From: Oikopleura dioica | Taxonomy: Eukaryota; Chordata; Appendicularia; Copelata; Oikopleuridae | Reading direction: 5' to 3' | DNA length: 64,000 nt | NCBI GenBank assembly: GCA_907165135.1 | Contig: OU015568.1 | Span: 3,046,501-3,110,500 of the forward strand | In this document: positions 43,231 to 55,489 of the stretch, piece by piece | Numbering within the stretch: the first letter of the stretch is position 1 | Layout: each line of letters opens with the position of its first letter | Position numbers and translations under genes: made by a program | The notes under the pieces: generated by a model | What the model saw: only the letters and a program-made list of their open reading frames with translations | Database searches by the model: none | What the model was told of the DNA's origin: nothing

Positions 43231-46200
43231 TTAAAGAGGAGGGGCTCCATTTGGCCAGGTAAGGGTGATTTCTGGATGTCTGAGTCTGAAAGAAAGGGTT
43301 AAGGGATAGATAAAGGAAGGAATACTGTACCTTTCTAGAGGACAATTCCTCGGGTCTTCACTTTGGCAGTGTACAAGTGAGTAAAGGAAGGTAAGAAACG
43401 GTAAAGCGTATGCATAAGTTGGATAGCTCAAAATCATGGAATAGAAAAGCAGCTTGGCTTTCGAGCGGCGCTGGAATTGAGATTCAGTCGAAAGCGGCGC
43501 TTCTTGCTCGCTCGTGTCATCTTTTAGGATTTCTGCGTCTTCGGGAGAGGCGTTGTCGGGCTCGCATTCTAGCTCGAAATTAAATAGTGGCGATTCTTCT
43601 TGCGCGTTTTCTGAGGTATAAAGTGGGTCAGCAGGGGCAAGGACAAGCTCAGGAATATCTTCCTCGATCTCCTAAGAGCAATTTTGAGTTAAACTCTCTT
43701 CAGGAAAAAGTTACCTCGGTGTGATTGTTATTGTGTTCTTCAATTTTTCTTTCAGTGTATTCAAGTTCTTTGTCGCAAATTGTCTTCACAATTCTCAGCG
43801 TGTCAAATCCATCGTAAACTGCTTCTTTCTCCTGGGGACCCGTTTTCTTTGGAGTTGAGGATCGAATTGGCTCGCTAGAATCGACAGACTCGCTCGTTTT
43901 GTCGATTGGGGAGTCGTCGACCTTTTCAACAGCGTGCAACTCGGAAATGATCTCCTCCAAATTTGAGACTCTCGATCTCAATGATTGAAGCTCATCGGCT
44001 AATTCGACGATTTCTCCAGAATCGTACTGATCTTGTGTTTTCTTGTGTAGCTCTCCGACAAGTTCTTCAGCTCGGCAGATGACATTCTCATACTCTTTCG
44101 ACTTTTTGATCTTCGTTTCGATCTTGAGTTTCCAAACTTCGATTCCTTTCGTGAAATCTCTCCACTGAACGTTAAGATTTTCCACTTTCGACTTCAGCTC
44201 TTCGTCCCAGAAAGATTCGCAATCGCCATTGGCGGATTTCTTGACCAGACTCTCCATCATCGGTTTTTGCTCTTTTGTATCGAGCGCCAAAGTCTTCAGC
44301 TTTGAGATTTCTTGTTGGAACTTTCTGAAAGTCTTTTCTGAGTCAGTTACATTCAGGCTTTCTTCTGCCCTTGATGAGTTTTTATCTCCACCGTGCATGA
44401 GCTCTAGAAGATTGTGCTCTTTCAGCCACGCTAGAAATGATTGTCAAGCCTGTTAGACGAGTAACTATTCTTACAGATAGCGAGATTGACGTCAGTAAGA
44501 AGCATTTCCGCCTTTTCGAACTTTTCTCTGAGACGATTTGATCGCTGCGAAGCCCCGACTCGAACTTCTTCCCACTTGTTGATAAGTGCTTGTGCTGAAA
44601 ACAAGCTAAGGAATCTCGTAAAGAAAAGGTCAACCAACCTTGATCTTTCCAAGACGCATCGAGAATCGACGGGTAGAGAAGCTGCTTATGCACTTTTTCG
44701 ATACTTTCGTCGGCTTTATCCACGATTTGCTCCTGAAAAAGGGTTGAACGGAGTCAAATAATGAAGAGTCATCATACATAATCATTTGTAAATCCATCAA
44801 GCTTCGAAAAAACGGGCGTTTCGCATCTGTTGAGATATTCGACTTGATCGACTTTCGTTCTGCCATCATCAATGAGTTTCTCTAGCGGCGCTGCAGCAGT
44901 TTCTAGCGGCGATATGACTGGAATCGGGGCTTCTTCGTCCTCTACGTGAGAATCTTCCAGGTCTCTGAAATCCGTTAGACCAATTTGGAAAGCCGAAAGA
45001 AGCTACCTGAGCATATCCGAATCGTCCCATTCAAAGCCATCTCGCTCTTCATCATCTGACGATTTCAGGACAATCGCTCTTGGTGGCCGAGTTCGTCGAA
45101 TTTCAGTGGAGCCAGTACTTGATCTGGCACTGTGTTTTTTGGCAGCAGGGGTGGAGGTGTAAAGAGGAGGGTGTTCGAATGCGGAGATATCTTCTTCATC
45201 TGACGCTGGTGGCTGAAGAATTTGATGAGAAGGGAAAAATTTGAGTAGAAAGAAATTTTGAAAATTTTGTAAAAAATACCGTAAATTCATCAATAGCCGT
45301 TAGAGAGTATCGATTCATCAAAATCTCTTTCGATCAGGACGTGTGCCCGTAATTGCGCTCTTCTGACTCAACTCTTGAAACAAACCCTTGATCAAGCTCA
45401 AGTTGCTTCGATCAGCAACTGTTTCAGTTGGAGCGCATTCAAGAGCGCTTCATTTTCGCACCCAGGGCCGCGATAAAAATAGAACACGCAAAATCGCTAC
45501 GAAAAAGCAAATATTAGAGCATAAGGCGAAAATTCGGAGGTCAGAGTTTGCTTTCTCTGCCAGATTTTTAACCAATTTTTATCAGCTGTTGAGAAGGGTT
45601 GAAAAAGTCAGGCAAGTGCAAGGAACAAGGGCAACGAGAAGGGAGAGAGCCCCGAGGGCGAGGGGGAGGGGCAGAAAAAGAAGGATGAGTAGCAGGTGCG
45701 AAAATCGATCAAGAAAAGAAGGTTTTGGAGAATTTAACCCGATACATTTTCTTGGCATCTAAAATCTTTGCTAATCAAAATTAAGGGTATTACTACTCGA
45801 AAGGTCCAAAAGAACTTGTTTTGATGCATTAGTTCGAACTTCGAACTTCGAAGCCTATTCAGACCCATATATGTTAACATTCAAAATGTGGAGCAAAGAA
45901 GAATGGTAGTAACTTTTTTATGACAAAAAAAAAGAGGTCATGAAAATTCGTTGTCTCACTCACCTTGATCAAACGCGAGACGGTTTCCATAATCCCTTCG
46001 CTCAGCGTCTGCAGATTCTCCATTTGCTCTCTAACTTCCATCTTTTCCTCGTCGTCGACGAAACCAATCACTTCTCCGGCCAGAATGCGCAGCTCTTCAA
46101 GGCCGGCTTTTCTGTGACTGGTTAAGCTTGTGTTCAAACTGTACATTTTTAAAGCCAAAAAAGGGCAAATCACAAACGCATTTTTTTCTTTCGGAAACGC

Positions 46201-47640
46201 AGAACAATTGTTTAATTAGCCATTTAACCCCGGGATGCGCAATCGCCAATTTTGCTATTCATGCTTTTTCTCTCGTTTTCTATGATTCGAGCTCTGTTTT
46301 TTCAATGCTACAGCTCTCAAGTGGGGATTTGTTGTAAACCCAAAACAAGGGCCTCAAACTTAACCGGAGCTTGGAATTTTTTAAAAGAAACAACAAGATA
46401 AAACTGGCCCGGGGTGAATTTTTCCGGCTGAATGGGGACTGCTTGCTTCGTGAATAAGTTTATAAGGTGGTCGCATTGAGAAATTGAAACGAATATGATA
46501 AATACCTTTTGAATTTAAAGACTGTTAAAATATTTCCTGGGAGTAGAAGAGATCCGTGGAAAAAATTTACAAAAAGAAGCTAAATCCCTGAAACAGAGAA
46601 GCGTAAACGCTCGGGACCAATACCGAGTAAATGAATGACTTAAGAAATGGGATCAAAAAAAGAAGAGTGTGTTAAATTATTTTGAAAATCACTGCGCTAG
46701 TATGAATATTAATATTACTGTATTCAATAACTTGAACTCATGTTTGAGAGTCCTTTAAATAAAATGAATCGTGACCAATCATATCAATTACGTCTAAATG
46801 ATCTTGTTAAGGTCCTCAGAATGTATCAAGGATTCTCATTTTTCCTGATCTAAAAATTCCTTGAATAAATGCTCAACCATTCCTTGATAAAAACTCTTTC
46901 GTCAATGTCTCCACAGTCTTCTCTAGCTTTTCTCTTTCCGTCATTCTCGCATGGTGCAGGATATCCAAGTCAACTTCAGTCAACCATTTGAGATGGTGAA
47001 AGTATTTCCTGTCGAATTTCTGGAACAGGTCCCATTTGTCCTTCATCGTCATCACAATTTTTTGAGCATCGAGAAGTTCGAGTTCGACGGTTTCGATGAT
47101 TTCCGGCTCATGGCTCTTGAAGAGGCGGATTGAGTCGACTTGAGATTCGATGTTGTCGAGGGAGATTTTCAACGACTAAAGGACTCAAGGAAGAAGTCAA
47201 TCGAGAAAGTGGTACCTGATATTTTTCTTTGACAAATGCCTTGGATAAAACCTTCTTTCTCAACATTTTGATCTTCTCTAGCTCTCCTAGTACATGCGTC
47301 TGAAAACGACTGTAAATGCGTGTTTTTATATTTCTCGGTCGATATCACGCGCCATGGGCAGCTTTTTAAATCCCGCGCCGAGTTTTTAGGCCATCTGATA
47401 GGCCAAGAGCAACCTTTTCAGGTCAGCCCCGTTCGAACCACTTACCAAGATGCAATCAAAGTTGAGATCGGAGTCGCTTCGCTGGGAAGATCGCATGAAC
47501 TCGACATTTTCCGAAATCGCTGCGACTTGATCTCTAAGTTCTCTAGAACTTGCCGTAAAACTTCCTGCCAGATCGCGGATTGAACTCAGGAGCTTTTCTT
47601 GGTTTTCCTCCTTGATTTCCTTCTCTTTCAAAATCTCCAT
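43231..47640 (-). CDS. SYNE: Nesprin-like protein with spectrin-like repeats and C-terminal KASH domain
   Basis: The 3' exons encode a membrane helix (YPTYAYALPFLTFLYSLVHC) and, after a GT-AG intron, a luminal end ITLTWPNGAPPL-stop. This resembles the KASH terminus of vertebrate nesprins (YTNGPPPT), which inserts into SUN proteins in the perinuclear space. Upstream exons (45318-43700) give acidic linkers and helical, spectrin-like repeats (VENLNVQWRDFTKGIEVWK, INKWEEVRVGASQRSNRLRE). Further helical exons lie at about 46126-45956, 47170-46897 and 47640-47449 and end in compatible phases. There may therefore be a long form from Met 47640 and a short form from Met 45318 (MNRYSLTAIDEFT). It would anchor the nucleus to the cytoskeleton. 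One join (46,897) fits GA-AG. Confidence 0.75.
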
Positions 47641-47649
47641 GAAAAAAAT

Positions 47650-49190
47650 CTACTCTTCAGCCTTTTTTCTCCGCTCACGAGATGGTCACCCGCTGGGCTG
47701 GCCTTATCAATGACCAGATGCCCAATTACTGTACTCTCTAATCGCTTTTAGCACGGGCATTTTTTTCTTTCTCTGACCCGCCGCCCAGTGTGAAAAAACG
47801 CTGTTATTTTTTTAAAAGAGGCTTTTGTTTTTGTACTCTGACTCTACCACCACAAAAAAAGATAAAACGGACCGCTGGGAGTCAGAAATCAATCAACGTC
47901 TCTCGAGGATGGTGGATTACGATGTCATTATCGATCAAATTGCGACTAATTAGATCATCCTCTACTCAGCCCTAAAGTTATTTGTCCACTTGCCAAAGAA
48001 TTTTTTCTTTGAATTTCTTAACAGAGCAGCTTTATAACGGGAGAAAGTGAATTATTGATTAGTATTTGATTTTATTTGAATAAAAACGAAGGTGGGAGAA
48101 AACCAATGCCTGAGTGTTCTGTAAGATGGAATCGTCGGAGATGCTTGAGAGATTGCTTTGAAAGAGTTTTCAAAAGTGTTTCACAATTTATTTCAAGGAA
48201 AATATGACCGACCCATTAATTTTGGTTCAGTTTTCTCTGCGTGAAACGGGTTCCAATATAAGCAAGGGACTCAAGTCCTCTTCACTCTCTCTATATGACT
48301 GTAGTCAGTAGCATATGCTAAAATGAGACTTTATTTAAGTAAAAATAGTTTGGTTTCATTTGAAGGAATCAAGTATTTTACAAAAGAGTGCAAAAATGAA
48401 GCCGAAAGTCAAAATATCGCAAAGAGATTACTGTCTTCTTCTGTACTGAATGACTCAGCCTTTTCAATAAATATAAAGACAAGACTCAATCCTTGTTTCA
48501 AGCTTTTCTTCAACCCTAAGGTCACCCAACTCTAATGGCAAATCTTCGGCATTCTCAAGCTCTTCTTTTGAGAAAATCTCTGTCATAATTACAAAATCGG
48601 ACAAAAAAGTCAAATTGATCTTTCTGGCTGGACAGGTCTGAATCCTTCAAAACACTTATTTCTTTAGGGAGGGTAATAAAATTGGAGTATTAGACTCAAA
48701 TGATGCGACCGTTAGTTGTTTCAATTTTATCACATCGAGCCCCTCTCCCAGAGAGACCCAGCTCTCTTCAAATTTGTGTCGAGCTGGCTTTGACATTTTT
48801 ACATGACGAGTACATGTGATACTCGCTCAGAGGGATGGTCGACCTACTTTTTCACCTTGGCAAAAGAGCTGTTTATTATTATGACTTTGAAGTATAAAAA
48901 CTTATAAAAAACTAAAGCGCCGAAAGCAGGAAAAATATGTGACCTTCAAAAAGGAACAAAAAAAAAGACCCAGGTGTCCAGCTGTCATCCTAGCAATGGC
49001 CGTAACTCTCGTAAACGAGCAAGATTTCGTGGATTTTTCGCAGAAAAGTATTTTGATCGCAGAGATCTATCGCTATTGCTATGAAAAAAGAAAAAAATCG
49101 GCTTGAAAATACGATTTTCAAAACCAAAATCAGGGTAATTCAAGGATAATATTAATAAACATAGTCTGCTCTAGAGTCAAAGATTAATGA
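47650..49190. other. Intergenic interval
   Basis: No supported gene on either strand. The ORFs are short and unrecognised. Confidence 0.4.
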
Positions 49191-49237
49191 TAAAAATAAA
49201 TTTCGAATAGTGTCTTGACTGCGACTGCATTGGTTTT

Positions 49238-50187
49238 TTGAGAAAACGAGGAAATAAGGTTTATCTCTTTCCCGAAGAAGTCTTGACAACTCGAAGCATT
49301 CATACTCAAGAACGCGATTTGAAAAAGAAGAAAACATGGAAGAAAAAAATAACAGCGAAAATAAGCCTCGCAAAGCATGGAAACGCTACAGATCCTCAGC
49401 AGTACACTTATCTCACACTTGGGACTCTTTTTTGGGTCACAGTTATGCTCATAGGTAACGCTGAGAATTTTTGATAGAATTTTTTGAAAGACCAGCGAAT
49501 CTCGCATCTCTGGAGAAATCTCGCGGCGTCACAACGTTTCTGACTTCCACATGTCATCGAAATTACAAGAAGTGCGTTCAAATCGCGACAATGGATTATT
49601 GCGGGCATTTGATGAAGCAATGCTTTGAGACGAAAAAATTCATTGTCCCTGAACCAGTGTCGAAAATCGAGCACGCCAAAGGCACAGCCATCGTATTCTC
49701 CGAAGAAGACAACCAACTGAATCTCCATCGATGCCAAAAGAAACAGTTTTACGATCAAAATATCTGCCGACATCTTTGCTCGACAACGCTGGTTTTGGAA
49801 TCAACGAGGACTAAACCAATCTCGCCCTGTGAATCAATGTGCTTCGAATTGACGAAATCCTCGGACTCAGCTGGTCAAGTCTGTCCAAGCCAGAAATACT
49901 GTCGAGACGGATGTCCTTGTCCTTTTTATGAGTGTGAAAAATTCGAGCTTCGCCAGAAAATGATTCCAGTTTTTGATCTCAAGACAAACTCATCAGACTT
50001 TATCTCTGATCCTGTGAATACTAAAACAGATACCGGTCGAAATGTTGACCTTATAACTGCTCGATGGCACAAACGGCGAAAAACTGAACGAAAATTTCGG
50101 AAATTAATTTTCTCCGACTTCATTGGAAACACTAAAAATATTCAGATTTCCGATTCATTTTCTTCCTATGAACGTTTTTGCTTGTAA
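49238..50187 (+). CDS. Single-pass membrane protein with Cys-rich ectodomain
   Basis: A Lys-rich N-terminal segment leads to a membrane helix (YLTLGTLFWVTVMLI). A 23-nt GT-AG intron (49456-49478) joins in phase to a long exon ending at 50187. The ectodomain has many Cys (STCHRNYKKC, MDYCGHLMKQC, NICRHLC, SPCESMC) and a CRDGCPCPFYECEKF motif. C-x-GCPC-x2-Y-x-C motifs recur in Cys-rich animal surface proteins. The start codon is uncertain. A second start, MEEKNNSENKPRKAWKRY, lies in another frame but would run to a stop after the intron. No function assigned. Confidence 0.55.
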
Positions 50188-50290
50188 AGTTGTTATTGGC
50201 TCAAAATTGCAAAAAAACGCATAAGTCGACCGGTGCAACTTTCCTAAATGGTGAGCACTACTTGGTCGATGCGCTCGGAAATTTGATGAG

Positions 50291-50298
50291 AGTGAGAC
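50291..50298. repeat. Target-site duplication, left copy (AGTGAGAC)
   Basis: Eight bases directly outside the left end TAGGGATCGAACG. They recur exactly at 54598-54605. Confidence 0.9.
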
Positions 50299-50611
50299 TA
50301 GGGATCGAACGCAAATCATCACCGGGGAACCCAAAAAATTTTCTTCTGAGCTTATGAATGAAAAAATAGGTTTTGTGATGCAGGCTTTTCAAATATGAAA
50401 TTCAAATTTTTATAGTTATCGTAGTTTTTGAGTTATCACGCTTTGAAAATTAAAGAGAGAAGAAGAAAAGAGCCAATTAGAAGCGCGCAGCGCGGCGAAG
50501 CGTCACGCAAAGGGTGGCGCTCCGGGGCGAGAAGCTTTTGCCGCGACGCGTTTCGAGTTTTCACTGCGAGCGAGCCAGCGCTCTCACCAATAGAAAATTG
50601 TAAAAAGAAAT

Positions 50612-50690
50612 TCACAGCGTGATTCGAACGCACGCGACCAGGGAGACCCAATCCTACCAAATGCCAACTGGGCCACTTGCTTTTGAGTGG
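50612..50690 (-). other. tRNA-like unit with A and B boxes
   Basis: The minus strand reads TGGCCCAGTTGG (A box, D-arm-like), an anticodon-like arm, then GCGTTCGAATCACGC (B box with a paired T stem) and TTTTT about 14 bases on. The acceptor ends do not pair well, so it is more likely tRNA-derived than a working tRNA. It lies near the left end of the hAT-like element, pointing outwards. Confidence 0.5.
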
Positions 50691-51587
50691 ATCGTTCATT
50701 TTGAATAGATAAATTTAGGCTACTTAGGTCAAGTCCAATTTAGAAGACTTGAACTGGTAAATGTCAGAGTAACCTAACCCTTCCATCAGCTTTTTTCGAA
50801 AAATAAAATTTCGGAATTTAAAAATTTTGACCCCGGAAATCGATTGGCCGGAAAAAATATAAATTTTCGGCCTTCGAACAGCCATAACTCACGTGATACT
50901 CTTTGAAACCAGATGATCCAAGTATCAATGGAAAGCTCAGATTCTGAGGATTGGGGGAAAGCAAAAATTTTTCCGAAAAATCGGTTTTTGCTGATTGCTG
51001 AAAATATTAATTTTCGTCATTCAGAATCGATTTTTTTCAAATTTCTTTTCTTTCCCCCAATTCTTAGAAGCTGAGCTTTCTAAAAATATATCAATCACGT
51101 GATTTCATCATCTGCCACGTGAGATATGGCAGTTCGTAGAAAATTCATGAAAATGGCCTCAGAATCGCCCCAGGCGATGAAAAAAGGTTTTTTCCAGGTG
51201 TTTTCTAGAGTTTAGACGATGACAAAAACGGTCAAGATAATGATTTATCCCCAAGATGAAATTTTTGTCAAAATTGAAAATTTATATTTTTTCCGACCAT
51301 TCTACATGGCTAGGACTGCCACATAAAAAATCGGCGATAGTAAGCCTCACAGAAATCGATTTTTCTAACCCTGCCACCGATAAGAGTTTGCTCTAAGCTC
51401 TTAAAAAAAGGTTTGTAAAAGGGTGTAAAAATCGATTTATAATCATTTTTTTCGGATTATTTGAAAATTCAATAAAAACCATAACAGAGCTTGAAATTGG
51501 GCTTATATTGATTTTTACATCAGATGGAGGTGGGCGGGGTTGGGGACGGAACTGAGAATGATCAACTCAGATTTCCCGGCCTTTGTC

Positions 51588-53449
51588 AAGCCCCTTAAAT
51601 TTAAAAATCATGGAACGGGGCTGAGACGGCCCGAAGGGCCGTCAAGCCCCTTAAATTTAAAAATCATGGAACGGGGCTGAGACGGCCCGAAGGGCCGTCA
51701 AGCCCCTTAAATTTAAAAATCATGGAACGGGGCTGAGACGGCCCGAAGGGCCGTCAAGCCCTTAAATTTAAAAATCATGGAACGGGGCTGAGACGGCCCG
51801 AAGGGCCGTCAAGCCCTTAAATTTAAAAATCATGGAACGGGGCTGAGACGGCCCGAAGGGCCGTCAAGCCCTTAAATTTAAAAATCATGGAACGGGGCTG
51901 AGACGGCCCGAAGGGCCGTCAAGCCCTTAAATTTAAAAATCATGGAACGGGGCTGAGACGGCCCGAAGGGCCGTCAAGCCCCTTAAATTTAAAAATCATG
52001 GAACGGGGCTGAGACGGCCCGAAGGGCCGTCAAGCCCCTTAAATTTAAAAATCATGGAACGGGGCTGAGACGGCCCGAAGGGCCGTCAAGCCCTTAAATT
52101 TAAAAATCATGGAACGGGGCTGAGACGGCCCGAAGGGCCGTCAAGCCCTTAAATTTAAAATCATGGAACGGGGCTGAGACGGCCCGAAGGGCCGTAAGCC
52201 CCTTAAATTTAAAAATCATGGAACGGGGCTGAGACGGCCCGAAGGGCCGTCAAGCCCCTAAAATTTAAAAATCATGGAACGGGGCTGAGACGGCCCGAAG
52301 GGCCGTCAAGCCCCTTAAATTTAAAAATCATGGAACGGGGCTGAGACGGCCCGAAGGGCCGTCAAGCCCTTAAATTTAAAAATCATGGAACGGGGCTGAG
52401 ACGGCCCGAAGGGCCGTCAAGCCCCTTAAATTTAAAAATCATGGAACGGGGCTGAGACGGCCCGAAGGGCCGTCAAGCCCCTTAAATTTAAAAATCATGG
52501 AACGGGGCTGAGACGGCCCGAAGGGCCGTCAAGCCCCTTAAATTTAAAAATCATGGAACGGGGCTGAGACGGCCCGAAGGGCCGTCAAGCCCCTTAAATT
52601 TAAAAATCATGGAACGGGGCTGAGACGGCCCGAAGGGCCGTCAAGCCCTTAAATTTAAAAATCATGGAACGGGGCTGAGACGGCCCGAAGGGCCGTCAAG
52701 CCCTTAAATTTAAAAATCATGGAACGGGGCTGAGACGGCCCGAAGGGCCGTCAAGCCCTTAAATTTAAAAATCATGGAACGGGGCTGAGACGGCCCGAAG
52801 GGCCGTCAAGCCCCTTAAATTTAAAAATCATGGAACGGGGCTGAGACGGCCCGAAGGGCCGTCAAGCCCCTTAAATTTAAAATCATGGAACGGGGCTGAG
52901 ACGGCCCGAAGGGCCGTAAGCCCCTTAAATTTAAAAATCATGGAACGGGGCTGAGACGGCCCGAAGGGCCGTCAAGCCCCTAAAATTTAAAAATCATGGA
53001 ACGGGGCTGAGACGGCCCGAAGGGCCGTCAAGCCCCTTAAATTTAAAAATCATGGAACGGGGCTGAGACGGCCCGAAGGGCCGTCAAGCCCTTAAATTTA
53101 AAAATCATGGAACGGGGCTGAGACGGCCCGAAGGGCCGTCAAGCCCCTTAAATTTAAAAATCATGGAACGGGGCTGAGACGGCCCGAAGGGCCGTCAAGC
53201 CCTTAAATTTAAAAATCATGGAACGGGGCTGAGACGGCCCGAAGGGCCGTCAAGCCCCTTAAATTTAAAAATCATGGAACGGGGCTGAGACGGCCCGAAG
53301 GGCCGTCAAGCCCTTAAATTTAAAAATCATGGAACGGGGCTGAGACGGCCCGAAGGGCCGTCAAGCCCCTTAAATTTAAAAATCATGGAACGGGGCTGAG
53401 ACGGCCCGAAGGGCCGTCAAGCCCCTTAAATTTTAAAATCATGGAACGG
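51588..53449. repeat. Minisatellite array, 56-bp unit, about 33 copies
   Basis: The unit begins AAGCCCCTTAAATTTAAAAA and carries the same GC-rich hairpin core (GACGGCCCGAAGGGCCGTC) as the 6.8-8.4 kb array. Variant units occur in the same order twice: a GCCGTAAG deletion at 52,191 and 52,913, and a CCCCTAAAATTT variant at 52,255 and 52,977. This implies an internal duplication with a 722-base period (13 units). Confidence 0.95.
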
Positions 53450-54162
53450 AAAATACTAGGCCCCCGCCAAAAACACCTCCTGACGTAGCAGCACGAGCAA
53501 TTTTTTGACTCAACCCAGCTTCTTTTTTGGGTGTCCCAAACGATCGGGTCCGGGAGTCTCAAGTTAAGTTTTTAAAAAAATAGCTGGGGACAGCCTTAAA
53601 AATAAATAAACCATTAACCATGCCAGATCTAGACTCAGAAAATTGCCAATAAGTGTGAATCTGCGGGACAAATTCGTAAAAACCGTGGGTTTTGGAGGTG
53701 GTTCAATCATGTCAGCTTAGGGGCCTAAGCTAGCTAGACTAGCTAAGCTGAGGGCATAAAAAATTTCTCCTAAGCTTGCTAAGTTGTGAGCTAACCAGAT
53801 TTAGAACTCTGCCTGAGGTGCATGTGTTGTTTTCGCTATGCACCTCAGCAGGTGCATGCAGTTACTCTCAAAAAAAGCCAAGTACCTGGAGTGGTCGAAA
53901 TCCAATATAAAGAACCCTTAAACTCAAAGGCACTTCGGTAAAAGCCAACTTTTGCCTCAGGAGGTGTACCCTGGCGGGGTAAGGTTAATGAATAAGCGAA
54001 TGGCAAGATAGGGAGCTGATTCTACCAGTTCATTTGAAAACGAGCTTTCAAATAAGCGCTTGATCAGCCTTTTACCAATATAAAGTAGATACGAGTTAAA
54101 GTTCGGGAAATGGGGGGATCCCTGTAATTTAATAATCATCGAACGAGACTCTTCCATGTGTA

Positions 54163-54234
54163 CATAGCCTAGTGGTCAATAGATGGGTCAGGGTCTAATC
54201 GGTGCGGCGGGTTCGAATCCCGGCGCTCAACTTT
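54163..54234 (+). other. tRNA-like unit with A and B boxes
   Basis: TAGCCTAGTGG fits the A-box consensus, and GGTTCGAATCC is a perfect B box about 45 bases later. TTTT and TTTTTT runs follow. The acceptor stem is unpaired and the T stem has a mismatch, so a functional tRNA is unlikely. It mirrors the minus-strand unit at 50,612 near the other end of the element. Confidence 0.5.
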
Positions 54235-54597
54235 TGATTTTTTCGTGCGGCTCTCTCTAGCGCCTTCGCGCATTGACGCGGGCTATGCGCTTTTGCCGCC
54301 GCTTTATGAGTCATTCTTCAGAAGTACAAAAAGGCAAGCGCAAGTACGCGTTGCCGATTTTGAGTGTTTTCTTTACAGAAAACTCTTTTTAATCCATAAT
54401 ACATCTACTGTTAGCAACGCGTGATTGCGCGTCAACAGGAAGGCTGTTTTTCGACAGTATCCGGAGAACCGGAAGTGATAAAGGAATTTCATTAAGTAAT
54501 TTGAAATCAGCATGTCCGAATTACTATTCAAAATTTTAATATAAGAGACATATCAGTATTTTAAAAAATGGCTGTTTTGATTTGCGTTCGATCCCTA

Positions 54598-54605
54598 AGT
54601 GAGAC
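54598..54605. repeat. Target-site duplication, right copy (AGTGAGAC)
   Basis: Exact copy of 50291-50298, directly outside the right inverted end. Confidence 0.9.
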
Positions 54606-54876
54606 AAGCGAATGATGATTCGATTTTCATACCAAATAGACATCAGAGAATGTAAGCAAGTTTTCGTTTAATCCATTTTATGCACTCATTAGAGGATTCT
54701 TCGTGTTTCACTATGGGTCATCTATTGGAACACATCATATAGAGATTCGTCTGAAAGAGAAAGACACCAAGACGTTTCCAGTCGTCGTGATTTGAAACGG
54801 GTCTTAAGTTTAGAGTCTAAACTTTAGACCGTCTAAACACGCTCTTTGAAAATAATACCCATTTTCTTGAGTTACT
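54606..54876. other. Sequence between two elements, possible exon remnant
   Basis: A plus-strand frame around 54,685-54,797 reads FFVFHYGSSIGTHHIEIRLK and ends with a stop. It resembles the last exon of a gene, but no partner exon was found. It lies directly left of the 356-bp inverted repeat. Confidence 0.25.
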
Positions 54877-55232
54877 TTAAGGATATAGCCGTTCTCAAGG
54901 CACTTTTGTAGCGCCGAAATGGGACGATAAAATTTTTTCATTTCAAGACAGTTCCTACCTAAAATCGTCTGTAGAATTCAAATCTGATGTTTTTCAAAAT
55001 TTTTTTTCAGGAAAATTTCTCTCTAGAGCGATTTGAAATCTTACGATCACTTTTTCTCGAAAATTTTCCATTAAATCGCTAAAACTAAACCGTGTATTAT
55101 AATAAGAAACTATCAATCTAGCTTCTTAGGGCTTCAAAATTTCAAAACTCGACCAAATTTATATTCTAGCGCCTTCTTCTATTCAATCTCTTCTTCTTTC
55201 TCGTTGATGATTCGCTCGCGCGCGACCAATCA
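54877..55232. repeat. Left 356-bp terminal inverted repeat
   Basis: Starts TTAAGGATATAGCC and ends GCGCGACCAATCA. It is the exact reverse complement of 63254-63609 as far as I can read it. Confidence 0.9.
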
Positions 55233-55489
55233 GCGCAAAACAGCCCGCCATGATTCTCAAGAAGACCCGACCCTCAACCTCAATCATTTTCCATCTGATT
55301 CATATTCCACTGTAGTATCTTTCCTTCGGCCAATAAACAAACTTTCGGAAAATCCGACGAATGATTGAAGAACAGACAAATTGTCTTGATTCTTTCTTGA
55401 ATAAAAGCTTGTCAATCTGATACTTTCACTCAGTATTGAGAAACAATGAGTACTAAAAGCAGTGTTGCAAATTTTTCAATATCATAAGC

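Larger units (their letters stand above)
50299..54597. mobile_element. hAT-like non-autonomous element, 4.3 kb, carrying a minisatellite
   Basis: The left end TAGGGATCGAACGCAAATCA (50299-50318) recurs as its exact reverse complement at 54578-54597. Perfect 8-bp direct duplications flank both ends. TAGGG ends with an 8-bp duplication point to the hAT superfamily. No transposase ORF was seen. Contents in order are a minus-strand tRNA-like unit, a region with three CACGTG palindromes, the 56-bp minisatellite, short palindromic repeats (near 53,710-53,860) and a plus-strand tRNA-like unit. The layout parallels 6188-8926, so both appear to belong to one family or to related families. Confidence 0.85.

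Noticed and set aside
45388-45762. Plus-strand Arg-rich ORF opposite the nesprin gene
   Set aside because: It lies in a likely intron or upstream region of the minus-strand gene; the Arg-rich content comes from GA-rich low-complexity DNA.
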